A stretch of 64,000 bases of DNA. It comes from JAQVSH01 sp964451605 (GTDB lineage Bacteria > Bacteroidota > Bacteroidia > Bacteroidales > UBA4181). The stretch lies in contig CAYVJA010000001.1 of assembly GCA_964451605.1 (NCBI GenBank), forward strand, positions 41,164 to 105,163, given 5' to 3'. The translations under genes and the position numbers were made by a program. The notes under the pieces are model-generated. The model searched no databases. It saw only the letters and a program-made list of their open reading frames with translations, and had not been told where the DNA came from. Positions 8,340 to 17,411 of the stretch are shown in pieces (positions within the stretch are counted from its first letter, which is position 1; each line of letters opens with the position of its first letter).

Positions 8340-10217
8340 ATGATAACAAACAGCAGGTTGAGAAATACATTCCTCATTTGGACCCTCGGTATTCTCTCGT
8401 TTCTATCGATGGGTTCGCTGTGGGCAGCCGATCCTTCGGTTACCCTGCGTGCACCGCAGGTTGTGGAGGTGGGCGAGCGTTTCGAGTTGGCTATTGTTAT
8501 TAATGCCCGGGCTTCGAACGTGACACCCCCGCCACTGAATGGATTCCGGCTTCTGGGAGGCCCCTCTACTTCTCAATCATCGTCGTTTTCGATGGTAAAC
8601 GGCAAAACCACTCAATCGGTAGAAACCTCCTATAGCTATTATGTTGAGGCTACACAAACCGGAAGCTTTACCCTGCAACCTGCAAAGGCTGTTGTTGATG
8701 GTAAGGAGTATTATTCGGCCACCCATACGATAGAGGTTGTGGCAGGTTCGAGAGGTAGCAATGCAGGAGCTACAGGAGCCACAGGGGCAAATGGCAACCC
8801 TTCTGCAACTGCAAACTCTGCCTCTGCCACGCAGGGTGGGAGTACACTCTATCTCAAAATTCTACCTGCCAAACAGACCCTTTATCAGGGAGAGGCCCTG
8901 CCCGTATCGCTTAAAATTTTCACGCGCGAACGATTGGTCTCTCTGGGTAATCTCCTCTTTCCCGATTTGGCAGGTTTCTACCGGCAGGATATTGCAATTC
9001 CTCCGCTCGAAAGTCTGGAACGTGAGAATGTGGGAGGAATCGTTTACAATACAGGCGTCTTAGCCAGCCTGGTGTTGTTTCCGCAAAAAAGCGGAGAGTT
9101 GCAGATAGGCACTTTCACCGTCGATTGTGGTATTCAGGAAGCCGGGCAGGGCTATACTGGCAGTCTGTTCGACGATTTCTTCGGTTCGCAGCGAACCATT
9201 CAACGCACCATTGCCAGTACTCCTGCCAATCTCACCGTGATACCGTTGCCATCGGGGGCTCCGGAGGGTTTTTCGGGGGCTGTAGGCAACTATCAACTCT
9301 CGGTGCAGGCCGATAAATTGCAACTAAAGGCGCATGAGGCATTTACCCTGACGGTGGAGATCAGGGGAGAGGGGAATATCAAACTTCTAGACGCTCCGGT
9401 TGTTTCACTCCCATCCGAATTCGAGCGGTACGACCCCAAGATTACGGCTTCGGTAGGCGCTTCAGGAGTGAGCGGGTTAAAAAAATTTGAGTATTTGATC
9501 ATTCCCCGGCAAACCGGAACTTTTTCTATACCGCCTGTACAATTCTCCTATTTTAATCCCCAAACCAAACAGTATGCAACGGTATATTCTCAACCTCTGC
9601 AGATTGAGGTCATGCCGGGAGAGGAGGGATCGCAAGTCGTCTCCGGAAACGGCCTGCCGGGGCAAAGCGTTCAATCGTTGGGAAAAGATATCCGTTTTAT
9701 CAAAACCGGCCGACCCGATTTTTTCAAAGCCGACAGTTTCTTTTTCGGATCGTTTGCTTTCTGGCTCTGGATAGTAATTCCTGTCATACTATTCGTAACA
9801 GGTGTGGTGCTCAGAAGGAAACGGATTCTCAAATATTCCGATACCGTAGTGATGAAGCATCATAAAGCCAATAAATTTGCAGCAAAACGGCTGAAGTTAG
9901 CGGCGTCGCTTATGCATAAAGGGCTTCCGGAACCCTTTTACGAAGAGGTATCCAGAGCTATGTGGGGCTATCTTTCCGATAAATTATCGATTCCCACTTC
10001 TCAGCTCTCGCGCGAAAATGCGGTTGAATCACTCCGGAAATTGGGTGTCGACGAATCGCTGACCCAAGAGGTGGTTCAATGGCTCGATGCTTGTGAGTAT
10101 GCCCGATACGCCCCCTCTGCCACCCGCATGGAGATGCACGACTTATACAACGCAGCGGTACAATTAATCGGAAAAATGCAAATAGCCATCCGTGAAATCA
10201 TGAAACGCAAATCATAA
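8340..10217 (+). CDS. batD: BatD, large periplasmic/membrane protein of the Bat complex
   Basis: A 625-residue protein with a signal peptide (cleavage expected near SLWAAD, residue 30), several predicted Ig-like beta domains containing the BatD signature (VGERFELAIVINA; ALPVSLKIFTRE; SFTLTVEIRGEGNIK-like blocks), one membrane helix at about 467-488 (FAFWLWIVIPVILFVTGVVL) and a cytosolic helical C-terminus. Residues 143-154 form a short collagen-like Gly-X-Y stretch (GATGATGANGNP) within a Gly/Ala/Ser/Thr linker after the first domain. It starts 6 bases after batBC and its TAA overlaps the batE ATG by one base. Confidence 0.93.
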   Translation: MITNSRLRNTFLIWTLGILSFLSMGSLWAADPSVTLRAPQVVEVGERFELAIVINARASNVTPPPLNGFRLLGGPSTSQSSSFSMVNGKTTQSVETSYSYYVEATQTGSFTLQPAKAVVDGKEYYSATHTIEVVAGSRGSNAGATGATGANGNPSATANSASATQGGSTLYLKILPAKQTLYQGEALPVSLKIFTRERLVSLGNLLFPDLAGFYRQDIAIPPLESLERENVGGIVYNTGVLASLVLFPQKSGELQIGTFTVDCGIQEAGQGYTGSLFDDFFGSQRTIQRTIASTPANLTVIPLPSGAPEGFSGAVGNYQLSVQADKLQLKAHEAFTLTVEIRGEGNIKLLDAPVVSLPSEFERYDPKITASVGASGVSGLKKFEYLIIPRQTGTFSIPPVQFSYFNPQTKQYATVYSQPLQIEVMPGEEGSQVVSGNGLPGQSVQSLGKDIRFIKTGRPDFFKADSFFFGSFAFWLWIVIPVILFVTGVVLRRKRILKYSDTVVMKHHKANKFAAKRLKLAASLMHKGLPEPFYEEVSRAMWGYLSDKLSIPTSQLSRENAVESLRKLGVDESLTQEVVQWLDACEYARYAPSATRMEMHDLYNAAVQLIGKMQIAIREIMKRKS

Positions 10218-10993
10218 TGAAACCTCTATTCCCGATTCTGTTACTTCTTCTCTCTCTCGCATGGGCTGAAGTATCGGCATCTTTGCCCCTCCAGGAGGAG
10301 CCGGACTTTTCCTATTCGGTAGCAAACGAGGCATACCGAAACGGGGACTATGCAAAGGCGGCAGGCGAGTATCAGCGTATCATTGATGCCGGTTGGGCAT
10401 CGGCCGATCTCTTCTTTAATATGGGAAACGCCTGCCAGAAGCTGCATCGAAATGCAGAGGCAATTGTGTACTATGAAAGAGCGCTGAGGCTTCGCCCCAA
10501 CGACGAAGATGTCCGCTACAATCTGGAATGGGCCTCTTCGCAGATAAAAGAGCCTACCGAGATCATTCCTGAGCTATTTCTGGTACGATGGGCTCACGCC
10601 CTGCGCGACATGCTTTCGGAGCGAGGTTGGGCAGTAATGTTAATTACCAGCCTGCTGTTGCTTCTGGCCTCTATCTGGGGTTACCTCTTTGCCAAACAAC
10701 GATTTTTAAAAAAAGCCTCACTCTCTCTATCCATACTCTTTGCCTGCCTGCTTTCTCTTTCGATTGTTTCCGGATCATCGCGAAAAGCCTGGATAACCAA
10801 TCGTTCGGAGGCTGTGGTTAAAACTGAAAAACTCACTGTCTATAGCGCCCCTGACCAGAATAGCACACAGTTATTCCTGGTTTCCGAAGGCATTCGCGTA
10901 AAAATTCTAGACCAGGTAGGCGATTGGCGTGAAATTCGGTTACCTGACGGGAACAAAGGATGGATTAAGATGTCGGATATAATAGTCATATAG
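10217..10993 (+). CDS. batE: BatE, TPR and SH3-like membrane protein
   Basis: A 258-residue protein with a signal peptide (about residues 1-22), two to three TPR repeats (residues about 32-110, e.g. ADLFFNMGNACQKLHRNAEAIVYYERALRLRPND), two membrane helices (about 140-160 and 168-188) and a C-terminal bacterial SH3 domain (VKTEKLTVYSAPDQNSTQLFLVSEG...DWREIRLPDGNKGWI). This order is the BatE layout of Bacteroidota. It overlaps batD by one base and closes the bat gene run. The TPR and SH3 parts suggest protein-protein or peptidoglycan contacts outside the cytosol, which is an inference. Confidence 0.92.
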   Translation: MKPLFPILLLLLSLAWAEVSASLPLQEEPDFSYSVANEAYRNGDYAKAAGEYQRIIDAGWASADLFFNMGNACQKLHRNAEAIVYYERALRLRPNDEDVRYNLEWASSQIKEPTEIIPELFLVRWAHALRDMLSERGWAVMLITSLLLLLASIWGYLFAKQRFLKKASLSLSILFACLLSLSIVSGSSRKAWITNRSEAVVKTEKLTVYSAPDQNSTQLFLVSEGIRVKILDQVGDWREIRLPDGNKGWIKMSDIIVI

Positions 10994-10995
10994 TA

Positions 10996-11766
10996 TTGGA
11001 AACTGAACTGACTTTTCTGGGCACCGGAACCTCTCAGGGAGCTCCGGTAATTGCTTGTCCCTGCAAGGTTTGTGCCTCGGGAGATGTCCGCGATCGGCGT
11101 TTACGGACTTCGGTATGGATCCGATCGAAAGGAGTGTCGGTAGTTATCGATGCAGGTCCCGACTTTCGCTATCAAATGCTGCGGGCCAGGGTTTCCACCT
11201 TAGATGCCATCCTGGTAACGCACGCTCATCGCGATCATATTTCCGGACTCGACGATATCAGAGCCTATAACTACGTGCAGGGAAAACCCATGGATATCTA
11301 TGCCGAGCCTTTTGTGCAGGAGGCACTTCGAAACGATTATTCTTACGTTTTTAAAGAGACAAAATATCCCGGTATCCCGGAAATGCAACTGCACGATATT
11401 GATCCTGCACACCCCTTTCACGTTGGAGCCCTTCAATTCCAGCCCATTCGCGTGATGCACATGAACCTGCCGATTCTGGGATTCCGACTGAACGGTCTGG
11501 CTTATGTCACGGATGCCAGCGCCATTTCGGATGCAGAAATGGAAAAACTGAACGGTTTGGATGTGTTAGTGATAAATGCGCTGCGAAAGAAGGAGCATAT
11601 CTCTCACTTTTCACTGGCTCAAAGCCTTGAAGTGATTCATCGGGTAAAGCCGAAACGGGCCTACCTTACCCATTTGAGCCATCAGATAGGGTTACATGCC
11701 GATTTGCAAAGAGAACTGCCAAAGGATGTGTTTGTCGCCTACGACGGTTTAACCATTGGCGTCTGA
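10996..11766 (+). CDS. PhnP-like metallo-beta-lactamase-fold hydrolase
   Basis: A 256-residue MBL-fold metallo-hydrolase. The N-terminus GTGTSQGAPVIACPCKVC is the PhnP/lipoyl-octanoyl-transferase-neighbour type signature with paired cysteines for a structural zinc, and THAHRDH (residues about 75-81) is the HxHxDH metal site, with later histidines (RVMHMN, LTHLSHQIG). Substrate is unknown; relatives include cyclic phosphodiesterases. The start is TTG at 10996, two bases after the batE stop, so it is likely translated from the bat transcript. Its 3' end overlaps the convergent tcdA by 18 bases. Confidence 0.88.
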   Translation: METELTFLGTGTSQGAPVIACPCKVCASGDVRDRRLRTSVWIRSKGVSVVIDAGPDFRYQMLRARVSTLDAILVTHAHRDHISGLDDIRAYNYVQGKPMDIYAEPFVQEALRNDYSYVFKETKYPGIPEMQLHDIDPAHPFHVGALQFQPIRVMHMNLPILGFRLNGLAYVTDASAISDAEMEKLNGLDVLVINALRKKEHISHFSLAQSLEVIHRVKPKRAYLTHLSHQIGLHADLQRELPKDVFVAYDGLTIGV

Positions 11767-12537
11767 GGATGCCATCAGGTTGCGTATAACCACCGAAGCA
11801 CACCAGCAACCAAACAAAGGAGGCAGGTAGGAGANNNNNNNNNNNNNNNNNNNNNNNNNNNNNNNNNNNNNNNNNNNNNNNGTGCCGGTAGTGGTAAGCT
11901 TGTTCTGCTCACCCTCAGCTGAAACAACACTCTCAGGATTAACCGGTTCGGCAGAGAAAATTACATCAAAACCGGTTTCTACCCCCATTCTCCGTAATCG
12001 CTTACGAAGTGCACTGGCCAACCGGCATTGGAACGACTTCGAAATATCGGCACACCGAATCTGCGAGGGGTCGCTTTTACCCCCGGCACCCATCGAACTG
12101 ACCACCCGGTTTCCTGCCTGTAACGCATAGAAAATCAAAAAGCTCTTGGGCGAAAGGGTATCGATGGCATCAACCACATAATCGTATTTCCTGCCGGCAA
12201 TTTGCTGCAGCGGCTCATCACGCAGATATTCGGAACAGACCGTCAGTTTTAGTGCAGGATTGATGTCGAGGAGTCGGGAAGCCATTACCTCGGCCTTTTT
12301 CATACCCGTAGTGCTAACCAGGGCGGCCAGTTGTCTGTTTCTGTTTCCGGGTTGTACCACATCTCCGTCGACAATGGTCATTTCACCCACACCGGCCCGA
12401 CAAATCATTTCGGCGGCATAGGCTCCTACGCCTCCCAGGCCAACCACCAGAACATGCGCATTATGCAAACGTTGCACGGCCTCTTTGCCCGCCATCAGAA
12501 GCGTTCTTTCCTGCCATTGAGGTATGGAACCAAACAT
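11749..12537 (-). CDS. tcdA: tRNA threonylcarbamoyladenosine dehydratase (interrupted by an N gap)
   Basis: TcdA is an E1-like ATP-dependent enzyme that cyclises t6A37 of tRNA to ct6A. The Rossmann start HVLVVGLGGVGAYAAEMICRAG, the motif GNRNRQLAALVSTTGMKKAEVM and VVDAIDTLSPK are all in place, as is the family GAGGKSDPSQI stretch. A run of 47 N (11835-11881) falls near the C-terminus between NKLTTTG and SYLPPLFGCWCASVVIR. Family members read continuously G-T-I-S-Y there, and the flanking bases (AC...TC) fit that with only two bases missing; 47 keeps the same frame as 2. The real protein would then be about 247 residues. The 3' end overlaps the convergent metallo-hydrolase gene. Confidence 0.93.
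   Translation of the reverse strand: MFGSIPQWQERTLLMAGKEAVQRLHNAHVLVVGLGGVGAYAAEMICRAGVGEMTIVDGDVVQPGNRNRQLAALVSTTGMKKAEVMASRLLDINPALKLTVCSEYLRDEPLQQIAGRKYDYVVDAIDTLSPKSFLIFYALQAGNRVVSSMGAGGKSDPSQIRCADISKSFQCRLASALRKRLRRMGVETGFDVIFSAEPVNPESVVSAEGEQNKLTTTGXXXXXXXXXXXXXXXXXSYLPPLFGCWCASVVIRNLMASSDANG
11835..11881. other. Assembly gap of 47 N inside tcdA
   Basis: Unknown bases. The conserved protein motif that spans the gap suggests about 2 bp are truly missing, so the printed length is probably a scaffolding estimate. Confidence 0.95.
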
Positions 12538-12546
12538 AACGACCAG

Positions 12547-14595
12547 TTATTCTATCATTTTTCGGAATGCCTCCTCATCCAGAATAGGAACTCCAAGGCT
12601 TTCGGCTTTTTTGCGTTTTTCGGGGCCCATATTGTCGCCGGCCAGCAAATAATCGGTTTTTGCCGATACCGAACCGGTATTTCGCCCCCCATGCAGTTCG
12701 ATAAGTTGTTTTATCTCATCGCGCGATACAGAGAAAACTCCACTCACCACAATACTTTTCCCCGCCAATGCACTGCCTGCCGACTGTACAACTGTTTCGC
12801 CGAGAGCAAACCGCAACCCGTACTCTTTCAGGCGTTCTATTTGTGCTACATTTTCCGGATCGGAAAAATAACTCAGCAGAGAGGTGGCTATCTTATCGCC
12901 TATCTCCCCAACTGCGAGCAACTCTTCGCGCCCGGCTGCAATTAAGGCCTCTATGTTGCCGAAATGACGAGCCAGCTTTTTGGCAACGGTTTCGCCCACA
13001 AAGCGGATGCCGAGAGCAAACAATACCCGCTCGAAGGGAACCTCTCTGGCACTGGCAATACCGTTCAGTATGTTTTCTACACTCTTTTCCCTGAAACTGA
13101 TGGTGCGGCCAGCCTTTCCACTTTCATCAATAAGCTGCTTTTCAAGACCTAACAACTGTTCATAACGTAACGAAAAGAGATCGACGTAGTTCGAAACCAA
13201 GCCATGATTGAAGAGCAGATCTACCTTTCCCTGCCCCAGACTATCTATGTTCATAGCTTTTCTGCCGATAAAGTGTTCTATCCGGGCTTTTTGTTGTGGC
13301 GGACAAGAGCTGCCATTGGGGCAGTACCATGCGGCTTCGCCCTCTTCATTCACCAAAGGGGTTCCGCATTCAGGACAGTGCGTAGGGAAAGCAACCGGTA
13401 TGGAGTGGGCCGATCGTTTTTCGAAATTCACACCCGTGATTTTGGGAATGATTTCACCTCCCTTTTCCACATATACCGTATCGTTGATACGAATATCGAG
13501 CATCTCCATCTGGACTGCATTGTGCAGCGTGGCCCGTTTCACTGTAGTTCCCGCCAAAAGCACAGGTTTCAGATTGGCCACCGGAGTTACCGCTCCGGTT
13601 CGTCCCACCTGATAATCGATAGAGAGAAGCCGGGTTTCGGCCTGTTCGGCCCGGAACTTATAGGAGATGGCCCATCGGGGTGTTTTGGCGGTAAATCCCA
13701 GCTGTTTTTGCTGCAGAAGATTGTCGACCTTCACAACAATCCCGTCAATCCCATAGGGAAGCGAATGACGGGCATTATCCCATTTGTGTGTATAGGCAAG
13801 TACCTCGTCGATATCTTTGCATGCCTCGGCATATTCGGCTGCTTTAAAACCCCATTCTTTGGCCTTTTTCAGATTACTCAGATGCGAAAGGGTAGGGGGA
13901 ATATCTGCAATTACCCCGTAGATAAGACAATCCAGATTTCGTGCAGCCACTGTGGCAGGATTCTGCAACTTAAGGGTTCCGGCAGCCGCATTACGGGGAT
14001 TGGCAAAGGGCGGCTCGTCCATCTCCAGGCGCTGCCGGTTCAGCGATTCAAACACAGCATACGGCATAACCACCTCTCCCCGAATTTCCAGTTCGGAAGG
14101 ATAATCCTCTCCACGAAGTGTGAGAGGCAGGCTTTTAATGGTTCGTACATTAGCGGTGACATCATCGCCCATCGTGCCGTCGCCACGTGTCAGAGCCCGC
14201 TCGAAACGGCCATTCATATAGAGTAAACTGATAGAGCTTCCGTCATACTTGAGTTCGCAGACGTAAGAGTAAGGTTCGCCGTTCAGAGCTCTGGCAACGC
14301 GGTTGTCGAATTCCCGTAACTCCGCCTCGTTATAGGTATTTCCCAACGATAACATCGGTTCCCTGTGCGCTGCCTGCGAAAAATCGAGCGTCAGGTCACT
14401 GCCGACACGCTGGGTAGGAGAGTGAGAATCGTAAAATTCGGGATAGCTCTTTTCGAGTTGTTCCAGTTCCTTGACCAATTCATCATAAACCTGATCGGGC
14501 AGGGTAGGAGCCGCCAGTACATAATAGGCATAATTGAGGGCTTCTATTTTCTCCCGTAGAGAGATAATGCGCTCTTTTATAGCATCTTTCGACAT
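12547..14595 (-). CDS. ligA: NAD-dependent DNA ligase
   Basis: Seals nicks in duplex DNA during replication and repair using NAD+. At 682 residues it is full length, with the N-terminal Ia domain (YDELVKELEQLE), adenylation domain with catalytic lysine in CELKYDGSSISLLY, OB-fold, a four-cysteine zinc finger (CPECGTPL...WYCPNGSSCPPQ), HhH repeats (GIRFVGETVAKKLARHFG) and a C-terminal BRCT domain (ALAGKSIVVSGVFSVSRDEIKQLIELHGGR). The gene begins 48 bases downstream of nothing but the GH16 stop at 14602 and is followed after 10 bases by tcdA. Confidence 0.98.
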   Translation of the reverse strand: MSKDAIKERIISLREKIEALNYAYYVLAAPTLPDQVYDELVKELEQLEKSYPEFYDSHSPTQRVGSDLTLDFSQAAHREPMLSLGNTYNEAELREFDNRVARALNGEPYSYVCELKYDGSSISLLYMNGRFERALTRGDGTMGDDVTANVRTIKSLPLTLRGEDYPSELEIRGEVVMPYAVFESLNRQRLEMDEPPFANPRNAAAGTLKLQNPATVAARNLDCLIYGVIADIPPTLSHLSNLKKAKEWGFKAAEYAEACKDIDEVLAYTHKWDNARHSLPYGIDGIVVKVDNLLQQKQLGFTAKTPRWAISYKFRAEQAETRLLSIDYQVGRTGAVTPVANLKPVLLAGTTVKRATLHNAVQMEMLDIRINDTVYVEKGGEIIPKITGVNFEKRSAHSIPVAFPTHCPECGTPLVNEEGEAAWYCPNGSSCPPQQKARIEHFIGRKAMNIDSLGQGKVDLLFNHGLVSNYVDLFSLRYEQLLGLEKQLIDESGKAGRTISFREKSVENILNGIASAREVPFERVLFALGIRFVGETVAKKLARHFGNIEALIAAGREELLAVGEIGDKIATSLLSYFSDPENVAQIERLKEYGLRFALGETVVQSAGSALAGKSIVVSGVFSVSRDEIKQLIELHGGRNTGSVSAKTDYLLAGDNMGPEKRKKAESLGVPILDEEAFRKMIE

Positions 14596-14601
14596 ATCCG
14601 G

Positions 14602-15387
14602 CTATTGGTAATAACGTACCCAATCTATACTGTACTGCAGGGGAAGCACACTCTCATCGACCCCTTTTGTTCCGCCCCATGCTCCACCAAAGGCAAGGTT
14701 TAAGAGCAAATATTGGGGTTTGTCGAATCGCCAATAATCAGGAAGTGTACTCTCTTTAGCATAGGTATGGTATTTACGGCCATCCAGAAAAAAATCGAGC
14801 CGGTCGGGGTACCACTCCACCGCATAGACATGAAAGGCGGTATGTGCATCTTCGAGCATCAGACTGTTTCCCTGTTTTACCTTCGATGCATCTTTACGGG
14901 TACCGGGTGTATGAACGGTGGCATAAATCCGGTTCGGTTCGAAACCCACATTCTCCATAATATCAATTTCTCCGCACTCAGGCCATCCCTTATCGCGAAT
15001 ATCGGTGCCCATCATCCAAATGGCGGGCCAGGAGCCCAATCCCAGGGGAAGTTTTGCACATACCTCTACCCGGCCATAGAAGAAGGCGTACTTCCCTAAG
15101 GTATTGATACTACCGGAGGTTATGGGATAATCGCCCTTATTTTCTTTTCTTGCAGTAATAACCAGGCATCCTTTTTCCTGTACTACATTTTTCTTGTTCT
15201 CTTTTGTGTAATATTGCAGTTCTTTATTTCTGACATACCCCTCCTCATAGCCCCATTTGGCAGGATCAGGCAAACCATTTTTATCGAATTCGTCCGACCA
15301 GGTCAGGGTATTGATTTCGGGGTTGTACTGTCCGCTCATCTGAGGCGACAGCCCAAGCATCAGAAGGAAGAATAACAGTTTTTTCAT
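14602..15387 (-). CDS. Secreted glycoside hydrolase family 16 (beta-glucanase type)
   Basis: A 261-residue secreted endo-glycanase. After a signal peptide (MKKLLFFLLMLGLSPQMSGQ) comes one GH16 domain with the catalytic motif EIDIME (Glu140, Asp142, Glu145), the WSDEFD start and the C-terminal SIDWVRYYQ end typical of laminarinase/lichenase-like members. The likely substrate class is beta-1,3 or mixed-link glucans, but agarases and others share the fold. A longer reading from a TTG at 15447 is unlikely, since a good promoter (15419-15448) covers that codon. The gene precedes ligA without an obvious functional link. Confidence 0.9.
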   Translation of the reverse strand: MKKLLFFLLMLGLSPQMSGQYNPEINTLTWSDEFDKNGLPDPAKWGYEEGYVRNKELQYYTKENKKNVVQEKGCLVITARKENKGDYPITSGSINTLGKYAFFYGRVEVCAKLPLGLGSWPAIWMMGTDIRDKGWPECGEIDIMENVGFEPNRIYATVHTPGTRKDASKVKQGNSLMLEDAHTAFHVYAVEWYPDRLDFFLDGRKYHTYAKESTLPDYWRFDKPQYLLLNLAFGGAWGGTKGVDESVLPLQYSIDWVRYYQ

Positions 15388-15418
15388 ACTGAGTAATTTG
15401 AGGTAGGAGGTTGTATTC

Positions 15419-15448
15419 CAAAGATAGAGAAAACCCACCTTAGCCAAA
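15419..15448 (-). promoter_or_regulatory. Promoter of the GH16 gene
   Basis: On the minus strand TTTG (15448-15445), 18 bp, then TATCTTTG (15426-15419). It lies about 32 bases before the ATG at 15387 and decides that start over the upstream TTG. Confidence 0.8.
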
Positions 15449-15498
15449 GGGATTGTAGAGGATTTTTTGTAACTTTAGTCAACGTATAAGCGTTCCGT

Positions 15499-16107
15499 AT
15501 GGAAGAGAACAAAAAGATTCAAGAGGCAAAAAGTGCACTCAGAAGGGAAATGGCGCGTAAAAAAGCGCTGTTCTTATCTGGCAACTATCAGAAAGAGAGA
15601 AGTTTGCAATCAAATCGCATTCAAGAAGCCATAGAGCGGAGTCCAGTATTCTCGAAAGCGTCCACTATTTTGTTGTTTGCTTCCCTTCCCGATGAAGTCG
15701 ACACCGATGCCTGGATTACCACGTGGTCGGAGTCGAAACGCATCGTTATGCCTTGTGTAGGCACTTCGGACGAACCTGTACTTCGCTATTTTATAGGATG
15801 GGAGAAAATTCAGATAGAGCCGCGCTTTGGCATTCGACAACCCCTTGGCCCTTTATGTACCGACTTCAATTCGATAGAACTTGTCATTCTTCCCGCTGTT
15901 GCATTCGATAGCCAAATGCACCGGCTGGGGAGGGGAAAAGGCTATTACGACCGGCTGCTTCCCTACCTTTCGAAAGCTTTCCGCATAGGTGTCTGTTTCG
16001 ATTTCCAGCTGATTCCCTCTTTACCCGTCGGGCCGCTTGACATGGCTGTCGATACGGTTTATTCAGGCCGATCAGACCTTCTTGACACACTCCAGGCCCC
16101 TCTGTAA
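15499..16107 (+). CDS. 5-formyltetrahydrofolate cyclo-ligase
   Basis: Converts 5-formyl-THF to 5,10-methenyl-THF with ATP, returning a stored folate to one-carbon metabolism. The 202-residue protein has the N-terminal basic helix (KSALRREMARKKALFL), the central VILPAVAFDSQMHRLGRGKGYYDRLLP block that holds the ATP/Mg-binding GRGKGYYD motif, and a conserved C-terminus (DMAVDTVYSG). It is a single gene between the divergent GH16 gene and the convergent oxidoreductase gamma subunit, whose stop it overlaps by 36 bases. Confidence 0.95.
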   Translation: MEENKKIQEAKSALRREMARKKALFLSGNYQKERSLQSNRIQEAIERSPVFSKASTILLFASLPDEVDTDAWITTWSESKRIVMPCVGTSDEPVLRYFIGWEKIQIEPRFGIRQPLGPLCTDFNSIELVILPAVAFDSQMHRLGRGKGYYDRLLPYLSKAFRIGVCFDFQLIPSLPVGPLDMAVDTVYSGRSDLLDTLQAPL

Positions 16108-16614
16108 GGCTTTTGCATTTAAAGGGATCAATTTGTGATGCCTTTCGGGAAGGGTGTGTTTCAATCCGTCTATCAGATCCTCTACCTTCAGCACCGGTTT
16201 AATTCGCAAATAGCCGCCCAACAGAATCATATTGAAGATTTTTCCGGCATCCATAGCCAGCGCTTCGGCCGTTGCTTCTACTTCGTAGATTGCAATATCC
16301 TTTCTTTCGGGTTTTCGCACAATGCCATTGGGATCGTATAACAACACGCCACCGGGCTTCACTTTCGACTCAAACTTATCCATCGACTGCTGATTGAGGA
16401 TTATCGCTGTATCGAAAACCGTTAATACCGGAGAACTTATCTTTTCACGACTCAGAATAACGGTAACATTGGCGGTACCTCCGCGCATTTCGGGCCCGTA
16501 CGAGGGCATCCAGCTTACCTCCATATTTTGTAACATTCCGGAATAAGCCAGAATTTTGCCCATCGAAAGGACACCTTGTCCACCAAAACCGGCAATGATT
16601 ATCTCTTCGTTCAT
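16072..16614 (-). CDS. korC: 2-oxoacid:ferredoxin oxidoreductase, gamma subunit
   Basis: Gamma subunit (180 residues) of a four-subunit 2-oxoacid:ferredoxin oxidoreductase. The start EEIIIAGFGGQGVLSMGKILAYSGML and PSYGPEMRGGTANVTVILS are the family signature of the CoA-side gamma domain. It is last in the order ferredoxin-alpha-beta-gamma, four bases after the beta gene. Substrate (2-oxoglutarate versus branched-chain 2-oxoacids) cannot be told from sequence here; Bacteroidota genomes carry this arrangement with both names. Its 3' end overlaps the convergent cyclo-ligase gene by 36 bases. Confidence 0.9.
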   Translation of the reverse strand: MNEEIIIAGFGGQGVLSMGKILAYSGMLQNMEVSWMPSYGPEMRGGTANVTVILSREKISSPVLTVFDTAIILNQQSMDKFESKVKPGGVLLYDPNGIVRKPERKDIAIYEVEATAEALAMDAGKIFNMILLGGYLRIKPVLKVEDLIDGLKHTLPERHHKLIPLNAKALQRGLECVKKV

Positions 16615-16618
16615 TCCT

Positions 16619-17401
16619 TTAACGTTTTATGCGTTCACCATTCACTTTTAAGTCGCCCAGAGGATATTCAGGAAACATATTCTCCTCCATCCAGGTGTTG
16701 GCCTGGGTAGGTGACATTTTCCATCCCGAACTGCAGGTGGCTACAATCTCAACAACCGAGGTGCCCTTTTTCTCTTTTTGCGATTCAAAGGCAGCTCTGA
16801 TGGCTCTTTTGGCTTTGCGCACTGCAGCCGGGTTATGAACCGACTGACGGGTAACGTAGTAAGTACCCTCCAATTCGGCTAGCAGATCGGTGAGTTTTAA
16901 GGGGAATCCGGCCGATTTAGTGGAGCGTCCCGCCGGGCTGGTGGCAGTAACCATTCCTTTTAGGGTGGTAGGAGCCATCTGACCGCCGGTCATTCCGTAA
17001 ATACCATTGTTCACATAAATGATGGTATAATTATCTCCGCGGTTGCATGCATGAATGGTCTCTCCGGTCCCGATAGCAGCAAGGTCGCCATCGCCCTGAT
17101 AGGTAAAAACCAGATGATCCGGCTGTACTCGTTTGAGTCCGGTTGCCACTGCAGTGGCACGTCCGTGGGCCGCCTGAATTACATCGAAGGTGTAAAAATC
17201 GTACAGAAGTACCGCACAACCTACAGGAGAAATGCCAATGGTCTGTTCTTCGGCATTCATCTCTTCAACCACCTCGGCAATAATTCGTACTATGGTACCG
17301 TGACTACAGCCCGGACAAAAATTAAAGGTGGTGTCGGTGAGTAATCGGCTTTTCTTATATACCTGATCGCCCGCAGGGATCAATATTTGTTGTTTATCCA
17401 T
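16619..17401 (-). CDS. korB: 2-oxoacid:ferredoxin oxidoreductase, thiamine-diphosphate beta subunit
   Basis: Beta subunit (260 residues), which binds thiamine diphosphate and a [4Fe-4S] cluster. FCPGCSHG near residue 28 gives the first cluster cysteines. YQGDGDLAAIGTGETIHACNRGDNYTIIYVNNGIYGMTGGQ is the Mg-ThDP binding motif (GDGD to NN). Together with the alpha and gamma subunits it oxidatively decarboxylates a 2-oxoacid to acyl-CoA while reducing ferredoxin, a reaction typical of strict anaerobes. The gene starts 11 bases after the alpha subunit stop. Confidence 0.93.
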   Translation of the reverse strand: MDKQQILIPAGDQVYKKSRLLTDTTFNFCPGCSHGTIVRIIAEVVEEMNAEEQTIGISPVGCAVLLYDFYTFDVIQAAHGRATAVATGLKRVQPDHLVFTYQGDGDLAAIGTGETIHACNRGDNYTIIYVNNGIYGMTGGQMAPTTLKGMVTATSPAGRSTKSAGFPLKLTDLLAELEGTYYVTRQSVHNPAAVRKAKRAIRAAFESQKEKKGTSVVEIVATCSSGWKMSPTQANTWMEENMFPEYPLGDLKVNGERIKR

Positions 17402-17411
17402 ACTATTCCGG

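Noticed and set aside
13204..14226. 340-codon plus-strand frame opposite ligA
   Set aside because: Shadow of ligA; no recognisable domain and unlike neighbouring codon use.
15387..15447. Longer GH16 protein starting at TTG 15447
   Set aside because: A good promoter overlaps the codon and the internal ATG gives a standard signal peptide.
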